DNA of 64,000 bases, from contig CM055104.1 of NCBI GenBank assembly GCA_029204225.1, positions 40,101,846 through 40,165,845 on the forward strand, read 5' to 3'. Position numbers and translations under genes: made by a program. Position 1 is the first letter of the stretch. Every line of letters starts with the position of its first letter. Below, in pieces: positions 13,328 through 25,346 of the stretch. The stretch is from Diphasiastrum complanatum (taxonomy: Eukaryota; Streptophyta; Lycopodiopsida; Lycopodiales; Lycopodiaceae). Below the pieces are notes generated by a model. It saw only the letters and a program-made list of their open reading frames with translations. It was not told where the DNA came from and did no database searches.

Positions 13328-13614
13328 CTATTTCTTATTTGACCAAGAAAAAAGAAAGGTATAACTCATGGTTGATCTTCTATCATCAATGCTATCAGCC
13401 CAATCAACATCAACATAATCATGTACCTTAGGCAAATTATATTGTCTCAAATGAACCAAACCAAACTTAGGTGTTCCTTTTACATACCTCAAGATTATTT
13501 TGGCTATTTTCCAATTATCCATTGTGGGTGCTGCTATAAACTGACTAACCAAACTCACAACAGAATTGTTGAGAAAATAGAATAGAGTGGTTTGATGCAA
13601 CACGAATTTCAATC
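13328..13614 (-). pseudogene. Copia RNase H fragment
   Basis: The minus frame reads SLVSQFIAAPTMDNWKIAKI, then ILRYVKGTPKFGLVH and VDVDWADSIDDRRS, typical of the copia RT/RNase H junction. It starts immediately inside a primer-binding site at 13615-13626, so everything from gag to RT has been deleted from this copy. The downstream end is lost. Confidence 0.75.
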
Positions 13615-13626
13615 GCTCTGATACCA
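13615..13626 (-). other. Copia primer-binding site (initiator Met tRNA type)
   Basis: Reads TGGTATCAGAGC on the minus strand, the usual plant copia primer-binding site complementary to the 3' end of initiator tRNA-Met. It abuts, with one base between, the LTR that starts at 13628. Confidence 0.8.
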
Positions 13627-13627
13627 C

Positions 13628-14460
13628 TGTTGAGAGTTGTTTTTGAACCGGATGGAATTCAATTCTGTCTGCCTGCTAGATCAGATCTACAATCCTCCAT
13701 AGTGTAGATAGACACTGCTGACCTACGTTATAATTCGTTTAAGCATTGGACAAAAATGAACCAGTGTGCGGAATAAAGAATAAGTGGCTGAACATGTATA
13801 GACAACAATTAGACATCCAAGCATTCGAGATCATTCAAGATAAAACTACATGTGCATTTAAGCTACTATATTATCTGTGATCCTTTTCTTGTTAGAGCGT
13901 TGTTGTGACAAGCGCGTCAGCGCAAGAGAAGCTATGTCTCTCACGAATGTCAGATCATCTTGCTTACTAGGGGACTTCTTGGACGTCATCTCAGCAACAC
14001 TATGCTTAGCTCAGGTTGACACTCAACCAATTGACAATCCAACCAATTCTCTCATCTTCAATCTGATTATATAGATGGAGAGAGAACAAGTTTAATTTAA
14101 TTTGAGATTACAAGAACGGCTGATTAAGCACATTCTAATGGCATTCAGATTGCCTTCAGCATCATCTGTGGAAGAGGACATCCTCCTGATACTTTTTTTA
14201 TTTCCTTTGTACTTGGAGCGTGAAGATCCGTCACCTTTTGGTCTTCGAGTCTTCTTGGCCTTTCATGTCTCGGTAGACCTTCGGCTTCGCCTTTAAGCTC
14301 CTTTGGTCTTCGAACATTTGACCTTTGAGGTATTCGCCTTCGTGTCTTGTTCGGTTGAAATGGTTATGTGGCCGTTGTGACCTGAGGTGGTTTTCTGCCT
14401 ATGGGTAGTTCCTTTGTATTTCTGTAGACATGAGCTCGAAAGCTAGCAAAGCTTTGTGGC
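13628..14460 (-). mobile_element. Copia LTR (minus-strand sense), shared between two copies
   Basis: The left end on the plus strand is TGTTGAGAG, so in element sense it ends ..CTCTCAACA. A TATA-like CTATATAAT lies on the minus strand at about 14064-14072. The right boundary is approximate, set where the pol relic stops. It has a primer-binding site on its left and a complete pol C-terminus on its right, so it acts as 3' LTR of the 14.5-16 kb relic and 5' LTR of the 13.3-13.6 kb fragment. Confidence 0.5.
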
Positions 14461-14479
14461 TCGAAACATCTTGTTTCTT

Positions 14480-16080
14480 CAGCTCCCTCTCAAAGCATGG
14501 TAGCTTTACGATTCCCAGACTTGTCCTCTGTCTCTCAAACATCCCCTTCTATAATGGCTTGGTGAAGATGTCCACCACCATCTACTTCATTCCAATGAAG
14601 CTGGTCTTCAATTCGTTTCTTGCGACTAGGTCCCTTATCAGATGGTACCTGATTGCAATGTGTTTCGTTCTCGAATGAAACACGGGATCCTTTGTCAAGT
14701 GTATGGCAGAAGTATTGTCCATCTGTAAGATCAGAGGCTCTCTGGTCCTTTCGCCTAGACCGTTGAAAAACTGTCTGAGCCATGTGAGTTCGTTGGCCAT
14801 TTTCGCGGCTGTGATATATTCTACTTCACAGGATGACTGAGCTATGATGGTCTGCTTCTTGCTTATCCAGATAATTGTTGTATTCGCTGCAATGGTGCAC
14901 CCTCCCGAGACACTTATACAGTCGTCCTTGAGTGATGCCCAACTTGCATCGTTGCAGGAGTGCATCTGGAATCCAACATTGAGAGAGTAACACAGTCCGA
15001 AATCTTTCATCTTCTGAAGGTATTGTAGGATTTGCTTCGCGATCTTCCGGTGCATAGGACCTGGGTTCACGTTGAATTGGCTCATCCTAAACACATCATA
15101 AGCAATGTCGGGACGCATGTTATTTGCTAGATACATTAACGATTCAATTAGCCTCCTGTAAGGCATGACCTCTTTCTCTTTGTCAGTCTTTGGACAATCT
15201 TCGTTTGTCAGAATTGTTTCTGCAAGCATTGAGGTGTTCGCCCCTTTGTAATTTGTCATCCCAAAATCATCTAGGATCTTTTGGATGTACCTGGACTGCA
15301 AAAATATAGCTTTCCTTCATCATAGTCGCGGTCGATTTGCAAGCCTAGATAACATCTAGCTTCTCCTAGGTCTGTTATCTCAAAATGTTTCGAGATGTCG
15401 CTCTTCACTTCGGCAATTAGCTCTTCGCTTATGTACAATATCAGTGTGTTGTCTACATACACAACAACAATGATGATCTCCCCATCTGTGACATAAACAT
15501 TGTAATCGGCCATCAGTGGTTGAAAACCCAAGGATCGTAGGGTATGATCTTTCTTCTTGTACCACTGTCGTGCGGATTGCTTCAAACCCTAGATACTTTT
15601 GTGCATTTGGCAGGCATAGGTGAGAAGTGATTCACAAATGTAACCCGGTGGTTGGTCCATATAAAGTTCTTCGTCTAATTCGCAATGTAAGAATGTTGTC
15701 TTCTCATCAACTATGTGAATCATGAGGTCATAAGTTGCTGCATATGCAAACAGTAGGCGTAAGGACGCATGTTTCACCACTAGAGAGAAGGTCTCAATGT
15801 AGTTGATCCCATACTTTTGAGAGAAATTCTTTGCTACAAGTCTGGCTTTATATCTTGGTCATGTTCTTTCTTTCAGCAACACCATTGTGTTGTCATGTAT
15901 AGGATGTAATTCTTCTATGAAGTTTTTCTCGATCATTGCAGAAGTCGGCGAAGCAGTTCGAAATGTATTCTCCACCACGCTCAGTTCTGATCTGCTTCAT
16001 GTGCATCTTTCTGCCCAGTTCACATATTTTGTGAACTTGTTGAGTGCTTCTGATTTGTTGTGAATGAAGTAGACTCTATA
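14480..16080 (-). pseudogene. Ty1/copia integrase-RT-RNase H relic
   Basis: Minus-strand remnants run in copia order: an integrase core near 15995-15870 (RTERGGEYISN); the RT palm at 15780-15589 (HIVDEKTTFLHCELDEELYM, the catalytic Asp of VDEKTAF retained); the RT catalytic loop at 15585-15271, where VVYVDN replaces YVDD; and a 239-codon open RNase H segment at 15301-14582 (DASWASLKDD, SSCEVEYITAA, MDNTSAIHL, SRTKHIAIRYHLIRDLV). Its C-terminus continues past a stop near 14580. The YVDN loop would lack one catalytic Asp. Stops and frameshifts make it non-autonomous. Confidence 0.85.
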
Positions 16081-16082
16081 CC

Positions 16083-16391
16083 AAACTCCACTAAACTCGA
16101 TTCAACTCTTTTAATTTCTTCTCTATCTCTCACTGTCCCATGTACCCTATCCCAATATCTCCTCTTAGCAGCATATCTATGTCTCATTCTTCTAACCTTG
16201 GCCGATTTTGACTCCTCTTTAGGGGTCCTATACGACGAATGGCTATGCACCTCTATGGGCATAACATACACAACAGATATCGAATCTACTCCCTCAAATG
16301 ATTCTTTGCCTCTCACCGGCATACAAACCATCTCAAAATTCTCAACATTGGACATCGGATCCAATGGGGTTAAACGAAGTCGCAGCCGCAT
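16083..16391 (-). pseudogene. Unrecognised coding-like segment fused to copia integrase
   Basis: The minus strand has an open frame of about 100 codons containing MSNVENFEMVCMPVRGKESF, RRMRHRYAAKRRYWDRVHG and EEIKRVESSLVEFGIE. At about 16080 it runs into the copia integrase phrase VDFIHNKSEALNKF in another frame. The composition is not repeat-like. It may be an exon captured by, or used as target by, the retroelement. No family is recognised. Confidence 0.35.
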
Positions 16392-16727
16392 CCAAATATG
16401 TCAAACAAATCCTCGCACCTGCTTCTAGACCTCTTGTCAAAGAACCGACATGTGTGATGGACCATGTTCCGAATGTACTCAACTAGACATCCTCATGTAC
16501 ATCCAACTCCCCTATTGATGTACCAACATCTACCACAATATGTATAAGGTAGTGTGATTTATAGCAAAAATTGTACATCCATTTGAAGCTTCATGGAAAG
16601 GACCTTTCATTTAAGAGGGTGCTATTTAAAAAAAAACTCTCGGTAAAAAGTTCACACCTTTCAGGGGTATGCCACAAACTTAGACAATTTAAAGCAAGAG
16701 GGGATGGTATAAGGTTAGATACTACCC

Positions 16728-16730
<3 letters not shown>

Positions 16731-16773
<43 letters not shown>

Positions 16774-17069
16774 AAGAGGGGGGGGGGCTGCTGGGGGCTG
16801 GCCACAGGCCGTGGCCTGGCCAGCGTTGTTGGAACTGTTTGTTGGGCCCTCTGGCAATCCCATACAAGGGTTGCAATACATGGAAATGATGGGCTCAAGT
16901 GGCTTGAGTTTCCAGCTTGGGAGGCCTTGGGCTCCTGTTGCTTCCCCGCAACAGCAAAACATGACTCACTGTGTTCGCCAAGCTGGGAACACAGTTGTGG
17001 ATGAGTAGCTCTGAGCATCCTCAGACGGATGGTCAGACAGTGTGTGTGTGAGAGAGAGAGAGAGAGAGG
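16731..17069. repeat. (GA)n and (TG)(AG)n microsatellites flanking unique sequence
   Basis: A GA run at about 16731-16771 is followed by a G-run (16778-16787). A TG/AG run lies at about 17040-17069. The DNA between has no recognisable domain. Confidence 0.85.
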
Positions 17070-17280
17070 TAGTACTGTATACGTGTTTGAATTAGGACGT
17101 GGGACCGGGAGAGTAATGTGTATGCATGGGGCATGATGCATACATCCTCCTCCCTATGCATGCATCTAAGAATTTTAGTTAGTTTTTTTTTTTAAAAAGC
17201 ACATGGGAAGAAGATGCACCCATGCAACCATGGGTGCATCCTCCTACCCCATACATAGGTACGAATCTCACACACAAATA

Positions 17281-17296
17281 TCTTTATATATATAGA

Positions 17297-17368
<72 letters not shown>
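17281..17368. repeat. (TA)n microsatellite
   Basis: A nearly pure TA dinucleotide run of about 65 bp is preceded by a degenerate TATAGATA stretch. Confidence 0.97.
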
Positions 17369-17371
<3 letters not shown>

Positions 17372-17419
17372 CCATGCATACATACATACATACTAGTAAC
17401 GTGTGCGATCTAGGTGACG

Positions 17420-17745
17420 GCTTGTGGTCAAGACGTGTGGATGATGCTTAGAGCGGACGATTGATAATTGAAGGTTGTAAACGGGCGGCCGACAATTTGG
17501 GTTACGGCCGATGGTTTGGGTCGAAGATTAGTGGTTTGGGTCAAAAGTTGTCAGTGACAACTAGCCGAAACTTTGGGTGTACGGCCAATGATCTTACAAA
17601 TATGGTGCGAATTTAGGTGGCCGCCGACGATCTGGACAAGGATTTAAATGGTGGCCGATCTCGCACATCTCGTATCTCGAATATCTAACATATCTCACAC
17701 ATCTCGGCCATAATAGGGGTCAAAATTTAACCATGTTAAACAATA
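17420..17745. repeat. Degenerate 'GGCCGACGATTTGGGT' repeats
   Basis: Related phrases recur every 25-45 bp, for example GGCCGACAATTTGGGT, GGCCGATGGTTTGGGT and GGCCGCCGACGATCTGG. Then come CACATCTCG/TATCTCG repeats near 17660-17710. It looks like an old tandem array directly upstream of the A-rich minisatellite. Confidence 0.5.
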
Positions 17746-17749
17746 GTAT

Positions 17750-18495
17750 TCGATCCTTTGGTAAAATTCGACTCTTTGAAAAATTCGAATCACTGGAAAA
17801 ATTCGAGTCATTGGAAAAATCGAGTCATTGAAAAAAAAATCGAGTCTTGGAAAAAAATTGATCCTTTGAAAAAAATTGAGTCTTTAAAAAAATTCAAGTC
17901 ATTGAAAAAATCGAGTCTTTGGAAAAATTCGAGTCGAATAGAAATTCAAGTCTTTGGAAAATTCGAGTTTTTGGAAAAATCGAGTCTTTGGAAAAAAAAA
18001 ATCGAGTCTTTTGAAATTCGATCCTTTGGAAAATTTCGAGTCTGCTGAAAAATTTGAGTCTTTGGAAAATTTGAGTCTTTGAAAAAAATCGAGTCTTTGG
18101 AAAAAAAAAAAAGTCTTTTGAAATTCGATCTTTTGGAAAATTTCGAATCTCTTGAAAAATTCGAATCTTCAAAAAATTCGAGTTTTTGAAAAATTTCGAG
18201 TCTTTTGAAAATTTTGAGTCTTCGGAAAAATTTGATCCTTTGGAAAAAAAATTGAGTCTTTGGAAAAAAAAATAGAGTCGAATGAAAATTCGAGTCTTTG
18301 GAAAAAAATCGAATCTTTGAAAAAATTCGATCCTTCAGAAATCCTTCGAAAAAATTCAATCCGTTGGGAAAATTTGAGTCTTTGAAAAAATTTCAAATTT
18401 TCGAAGAAAAAAATTGAGTCTTTTGAAAAATTTGAGTCTTCGAAAAAATTCGATCCATTGAAAAATTTCGATTCTTTGGAAAAATTTGATACACT
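17750..18495. repeat. A-rich minisatellite, unit about GAGTCTTTGGAAAAATTC
   Basis: About 40 to 50 degenerate head-to-tail units of 14-20 bp share the core GAGTCTTTGGAAAAA(T)TC. Long open frames on both strands (Lys/Ile/Phe/Ser-rich) are by-products of the repeat and are not treated as genes. Confidence 0.9.
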
Positions 18496-21400
18496 TCCAA
18501 ATAAATAAAAAAATTGCAGCTACTTAGGATTTTGTATTCCACCAAAATAAATGCTCTAGGGTAAAATAGATTAGAATGGACGACGTGAAAATCATATTTT
18601 GGCTTCCCAACAAATTCCCAACATTTTGGCTTTCCAACAAATTCCCAACAAACGGCAATGCAAAATCCCATAGCATTTGATTTCTTTTGTGAACATTGTG
18701 TGACTTCAATAAATTTCTTGTAGCCTTGTTAATGTGGCACACCAATGTTCAAAGGGTCTCCAGATCTTGGAAATATCCAACCTCTTGGAATCTGAATGCT
18801 ACATCTTGTGATCGAAGTGGGGATAGGAGCTCCTTCAAAATCAAGTCTTGGCCTGAACAACACATTCAAAATCAAATATTGGGTTGAACGACGCAGTAGA
18901 AAGGGTTCGTGAAAGAAAAGATGATCTCGCTCTGTTTCGAAGCTCGCAATCCTACGGACAGGAAACGCTTGAAATGTACAACCGGGAGAGGTCATCAGCC
19001 ACCTCAACCAGTCCATTACTATATGGATGAAAACAACACTTCTTCAAGGTGGATAAGCAAGTTCAAACGATCTCGTTCGATGAAGGGTTTCAGATCTGCA
19101 AAGGTGGAATTAATTTATTCTCGTTCTCGTAGTGAAAGAATCACTCACAGTGTTTCAAGGAATAAATAAGAGAGGGAGGTTATAAAGTGCTTCAGGAAAT
19201 AAATAAGAGTGTGAAGAATAACGCATCACCACATATATTTAAAAATGTATTTTGAAAGCTTAATGTTGCTAGCAGGTCAATAAGCCTTTTTAAAACAAAG
19301 TAGACTATAAGTGGCTGGAATGTTTTAGCATAATTATTTGCAATTTCAAAAGCGATGTACATTCTAATGACTTCAAAGCTATTTTGCCATGTTTACTATT
19401 TGTTTTACTTGGTCTCAAAGCCATAGTTGGCTTGTGATTATCAACACTATAAAAGGCTACAGCCCTCGCTGAGTTGTGGATAGAAAGAAAGCAGACCAAT
19501 GCACTAGCTGTAAAGAAATTCCAGGCAATCCTGAGAAGCATCGTGTGTCATAAGATTAGAACACAAAATCATCCTAGCTGATGAGTTAGAGTTCTGAAGT
19601 GATTTTCAAGTCCGTTTTGGGATAATATAGGAATAGTATTAGCGACTAGCAACAATGTATATTTGTCCTAATTTGATTGTCGCGAACCAAAAGTGCCAAT
19701 AGATGTAAAAGGGATCACATGATTTTGTTTCAGCTTAATGAACATAAATTAGCTACAATTTGGTCCACTTGCAATAAAGAGACAAAAGCATTACCATAAA
19801 CAAAATTCAACTTCAACTATCATACACGACACGTTTGTGATGATCTTCGCTTTTTTATTTGAAGACAAAAATCAACGTCCTCTCATCCAAAATACGTTTA
19901 TGAATTACGAAGACAATTTATAACAGTTCTCTATTCCTTGAGCATAAAGATAGTGGAAACCGGATTTCAAACAGAATTCACAACTTGACTGTGACGTCGA
20001 CCAGCGGAATTGACAATGCCTTCATTTGTTGGCTGAGTGCAACAGTGGGAAAAGTCAGCACATGTATCATAAGTGCTTAGATAAAAAGAAATTAGTGTAA
20101 GAGAGTCTTTTGCTGTAAATTAAATTAGATGGAATTGTGTTGATTTCATAAACTTTAATGATTCATGTGCAAGATTATTTCTATTTCCATTTTTTTCAAT
20201 TAAAAAGTGGAAGATGGTACTTAGTGTTTTAGTCCAAGAAAAGCATTACAATTGGTGATTGATCAAATTTTGGAAAGAAATAATCACCTTGTGCAACAAG
20301 TATTTTTTAATGTGGTAAAATTTGTCCGTGATAGTATTTCTTGGAACTCATGGCAAGAGATGGAGCAACAGAAATTTTACCATGTAATCAAACAATTATT
20401 GTATCTTGAGTATTTTTTATTTCATAAGGTTGGGCTCAAAAGTCAAATGGAGATGTAATTAGTAAAATCAAAAGAGCATCTCTATGTTAATGTTATTAGA
20501 TGGACAAGAAAGTGCTATAAAAACAATTAAAAAATTTGGCACCATTAGATTAGGACTTGAAAGACAACATAGATTGATGTTATACACAATGATGAACTTT
20601 GAACTACATTTGACATGGAGGAAGATTGGAGCTTTTAATATATTAGAACACAACTATTGCTATTTCAATATTATGTGGCAAAATATTTTGGATTCTATAT
20701 TGTTGAACAATTTGATTAGTAATTTTTTGGACCATTCATCAAATTATCCATGTATTAAAGTAAGCTACAAAGCAATCACCTTAAAAATAATCTTTTCGTA
20801 GACACACAAAAGGCAAGATGATGCTATTGAAACGAAGGATGTAAATATAAAACCAATATTCTTATAGAAGAACTTGTATAGATCAAGTTTCAAAAATAAA
20901 TATATTCAAATGTGCTCAAATATACTTGTACTCAAATCTATTTCATCGGAAAATATATAGTTTCGATTTTTGTACAAGTTTATACGCTTTTTCTTTCCTT
21001 TTACCACAATTGATGTTCTCTTTCCTTTCTATATTGTTTGCCATCTATGTTATTTCAATGCTAGGGCTCCACTTATAAGGATTTCACAACATTCTCAATC
21101 TATTCATGTACATTGGATTCGTCCTCTTTTGAAAGTGTTTATTCTTTAGTAATAGGCTCAAAATCTTTAAAAGTGTCTCTTTTGTTGTATTAGATCACTC
21201 ATTCCTTTGCAACTTTACCACAATATAATCATGTCCCATCCTTGTTATAAACTACAACTTAAGTGATTTTAAAATAGTGAATGATCCATTTGCAATAGGC
21301 GACACAGAGATCATCACAACTTATGGTGGTAGTCAACAACTCTACTTGTACACCCCACTGCGTTGGACAACTCACCTTTTCAATGTCAACAGCCTCTTGG

Positions 21401-21620
21401 AAATCACTCAAAAAAAAAAAATCCTTCGTACAATTGACACAACCCATTGCAAAAATTATATATATTGTATTATTGAGTTTGCATTACAAACAAGACATTG
21501 GAGACAAGTATTGATTGAAATTATTATAAATATCATTGAAATGAAATATGGAACTCATGCTAACAAAAGCACGCTTATGATAAAGTCGAGCAACGGAGCG
21601 GCAACAGCCGAGGAGCGGGC
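18496..21620. other. No confidently recognisable gene
   Basis: The interval is AT-rich with short frames only. A plus frame at 18909-19169 (basic, SRSRSERITHS-rich end) and one at 20484-20801 are open but match no known family. Near 18590-18660 a phrase, TTTTGGCTTCCCAACAAATT, is tandemly duplicated. Decayed transposon sequence is likely but unproven. Confidence 0.45.
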
Positions 21621-22439
21621 GACAACAGATGCTTTTCTTTGATCCAGCACGAGCCAGTGAGGAGTCAAGGAGCGTTTGGAGGACTTTTTTCCAACTCCTC
21701 TTCTCAGTCTTTTGTATTGCTCCTGCTTAGTTCAGGCTTTTGTGTTAACAAGAGTTTGAAGCGCTTTATCTCATCCTAGGATCAGGCTTTTCCAGACTTT
21801 TGGTTCTTTAGTTTAGAAGCTTAGGGTTCTGACCCGACAAAGTTTCCTTTCCTCTAGAAACCTTTTAACGAGTCTGGTTCTGCTATGCAATCTCACTCAA
21901 TTGTGGGCTTTGTTACAAGCTTTGCTCTCGGGTTTAAGAAGTCTTCAGTATACCCAGAGCTTGTAAGGATACCTCTAGCTTGCTTCTCTCTGTCTACTTC
22001 AGCTGCATTGGGTTTTTGAAAGCTGATTCATCAGTTTTGAAAAAAAGGTCTCTGTCCCACATTGGCAATTCAGGGTAACCTTTTTCACTCCTGTTAGAAA
22101 GGGCTTGTACTCTTTGGTCTGAGATCCCGTTTGGCGAAGCTATTCTCAAGGGCGTTTTCTCCTAGGTTCTTTTCACTAGTAAACCTTTTAGCAAGTCAAG
22201 TTCAGCTAAGCAGACATACTTAGCAGTGGACTTAGTTTCAACGTTTTGCTCTGGGTTACAGACGTCTATGGAACACTTTTAGTTTTTTAGGACCCCTCTG
22301 GGTTGCTCCTCACTTTCTCTTCAAGCTGATTGCGAGGGTCTCATGTGTTCCATCTACGACTGAATTTCAAATGGTCATCAACAAGAAAAGATCTCTCCGT
22401 CCAACGTCATTGCTTGTGGCCAAATCTACCTCTAGTTAT

Positions 22440-23345
22440 GGTATTCCTTTTTTAGGGAGATCTTGAAGCACGAGCTGGTTATTAAGCTCTTCTCAAGAGG
22501 ACATATCTCCTCCTAGCTCACATTGTGGAAAGGCTATTAGTGACTTTTGTCGGAGTGATCCCAGTGATAGAGTTCCAAGCTCCAAGGAGTCCTTTTCTGA
22601 TTCTGATAGCCCTTCAAATATGCAGCTTAGAAGGTATGGCCTTTATTCCTCAGCCAAAACAGTCTCCTATCCCAGTTCGGAAAACAGTGACAACAAGATA
22701 CATGAAGTGGCGATCTTCTCTGAAAAGGTTGATAAATCTGCTCGTAGCCTTTCTACATCACACAAAAACGCATCTCTTCAAATTCCAATCGATGAGAATG
22801 AAGTGGGGATCCAGTATTTATCGTATAACAAAACCAGTTTGTTGCATCCAATTACAACACCTCAAGAGAAGAGCTATTTTTTGCCAAGTTCTGAAATCGT
22901 GCAAGCATGATTGGCCAGTTGAAATTAGCGTACTTTCGCCTCGAGAAGTGCATGATTGGTCGTTGGCGAAACTCTTATGCCAACGACAAGACATAAATCC
23001 TATCATTAAGGAAAAAGCACCGCTTCTCAGCAGAGGACACCAAAAACCATATTGGGAATAGGCATGTGGACAAAGCTGAAACTCTCAACCAATTAGGCTA
23101 CCTGGACTCAGCGCCTCTAGAGTTCCTCTTGACAAGGAAAAAAGTTATTGTGAGAATGGACAATTTACCAATGAAACAAGGATTGAAAATGTAGAACTAA
23201 ATTGGCAAGAAGGCAACCCAGAGTTACCAAGTTTGGGGTTTACAGTTGAAGACTCTTTGACAGCTGCGATGGTTCATAAGGTGAAAGAAGCTGCGATGCC
23301 TCCCCTAATGGATCCATATTTGCAATGTTGGAGGCTGTCCACTTG
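22440..23345 (+). pseudogene. Unrecognised coding-like segment
   Basis: The plus strand has a Ser-rich frame open from about 22490 to 22908 (KESFSDSDSPSN, then HKNASLQIPIDENEVGIQYL). A second frame follows near 23150-23340 (ENVELNWQEGNPELPSLG, FTVEDSLTAAMVHKVKEAA). The residue mix and acidic/Ser pattern look like real protein, but no domain is recognised and the pieces are separated by stops. It lies inside the flank of a minus-strand LTR/primer-site pair at 23.8 kb, so it may be host sequence caught in a retroelement, or two exons of a gene. Confidence 0.35.
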
Positions 23346-23828
23346 CTTAGAAGTCGAAATTACCGGCAAATATGTGTTTACGACTCTCAAAACCCTTTTT
23401 TTCTTGTATTTTGGCCCAAAAATCAAACTAACTTTGAAATGCTATAACTTTTCCGTGACTTGGACTTTTCCTAAGCGGTCAATTTGTAGTAGGTTGCCCT
23501 CCTGCTGGATTTCCAATCAACCCTTAACAGTCCGGTTTAGGCTAGAATTGCCCAATCATCAAGCAATTTCTTCTCAGCTGGTTTTGCACCTATGTATGAG
23601 AATCAAATTTTGAAAATTAGCCACAAGAAAATTCTCAAAATCGCTTGGATTTCGTTGCTGGGGTTGGTTCTTGTGACTAATCTATTGTGTCTTGGCAATA
23701 GGAACAGTTTGCAACAGATCTCATAGCCATCTCAGCTCTCAATCAAAAGTTATGAGCAAAAAACTCCCCTTTCTCTCTCTAGAACGTGTTTGTTTTTTGC
23801 TGTTCCAAGCTTCCAAAACTTGCAATCC

Positions 23829-24345
23829 TTGGCTCTGATACCAAATGTCAGACTCCCTCTCTGATCTTCTCTTCAAACCTTGCTAATTTCCTACACATAC
23901 AAGCATCAAATCACGTCTAACACAAGATGGAGTTGCTGCCTTTGTCTCCTCCCAGCCTTTGCTGCATAGATTATGATGAGGAATGCCTCTCTCTAGGCTC
24001 ACTTATACACAATCCTCAAGCACCCCTTAACCCTAAATCTTGACACATGGCCAACACCATGCAGAGTCGATACTTGCCACTTGGCAGTACCTTGCACATA
24101 GGCAAGTGAGTAGGCTGACATGTGTCACTCATCCATTGCACCAAGTGTCCCACTGAGCATGTGACACGTGTCATGTTTGACTGGTCAACCCTGACATGTG
24201 TCACTCATTCACTGGACCAAGTGTCCCAGTGAGCATATGACAGGTCACGTTGACTAGTCAACTCTCCTACTTTTTAAGAGGTCAGTCCAGACCCTATACC
24301 CAAGCAACATGCGACTCTGAGGCTCAGAAACATCATTAACAGCCT
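23829..24345 (-). mobile_element. Primer-binding site and LTR-like sequence (minus-strand sense)
   Basis: TTGGTATCAGAGC on the minus strand (near 23831-23844) is followed on its right by a segment starting TGTCAG on the plus strand, as expected of a 5' LTR in minus sense. An internally duplicated segment (GACATGTGTCACTCAT, GACCAAGTGTCCCA/GTGAGCAT) occurs at 24116-24170 and 24190-24240. The outer LTR boundary was not found. No pol sequence lies to the left, so this may be a non-autonomous or deleted element. Confidence 0.45.
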
Positions 24346-25018
24346 TATTTACATTTTTGTTACAAAGGTCACCATAGGACGGTGACTTAGCCATTTCTGT
24401 ATTTACAAGAAGTACATCTATTAGTAAAAATAGTAAACAACCGAGACATGGAGTAAAAGATGTAAGAGGAGTGATGACTTTAGTATCTCCCTCTTGCTTC
24501 TTTTTAAAGAGGCTGAAAAAATTTCGTTACTGTAAGTTTATTTACAGCTTGTACCTTGTATATATTTCTTAATCTATGGTTAGATTTTCGAGAGAAAAAA
24601 GAAACACGCTTATCATGAACACTTGGATAGACTAAGCAATCAACCATGTCATAACTACAGTACCAATTGAGTGGACGCTTGACATACATCAAATTAGACA
24701 ATTCTTGTTTTGTCCGCTGATATAGCAATTATTAATCGCATTGAGACACTCTCATCAAAATTTGTGAGAGAGAATGGAATTTAACTTCTCACTCAAGGAT
24801 TTGGCCACACCCTCCTTAATTCTCTCCATTGAGATTATATTCAAACTTTAATGGCTTTTGCAATACAAATACATTTACATCGACGACCTTCTCAACCTGC
24901 AAAAAGTTCAAACACCCTAATTTTTAAGTTAAAATAATAAGCAACAAATGAACACAACACTTTTGTGACCATCTAGAAGCCAGCACAAGATTATACATCA
25001 AATCCACAAACAAAGAAG

Positions 25019-25346
25019 ATGTTTTGCAAATACTGCAAGCACCGACCACAAGATTCAAGATTGTAGAGTTCTAAAGGCTAAGAACGATGCAAGAAGCAAT
25101 CGGATCAATCAGCAAATGCAGTTGCTGAGACATCTCATGCCCCCAATGAAGAAGTGGATGAATATGTATTTTTGATCAATCATTAGAAAGCACAAAATGA
25201 TAGTGTTTGGCTTCTTGATTCGGGAGCCACTCAACATATGACCAATCGTATTGAATACTTCCAGTTCTATATGTCTTACGGTACCAGAAGGCTTCTTCAC
25301 CTTGGTGACAACGTTATTCAACTATTGCATAGCTTATTTTTCAACA
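25019..25346 (+). pseudogene. Copia gag zinc knuckle and protease fragment
   Basis: A decayed plus-strand CCHC-like knuckle (FCKYCKHRPQDSR, near 25021) is followed by the aspartic protease site WLLDSGATQHMT (near 25201-25240) and LHLGDN. The fragment ends directly at a PBS that starts another gag piece, so the natural gag-protease order is scrambled. Confidence 0.75.

Noticed and set aside
17758-18396. Overlapping 90-137 codon ORFs rich in Phe, Lys, Ser, Ile
   Set aside because: Products of the A-rich minisatellite, open on both strands at once.
20252-20801. Possible hAT transposase fragment
   Set aside because: The frames contain no recognisable dimerisation or catalytic motif.
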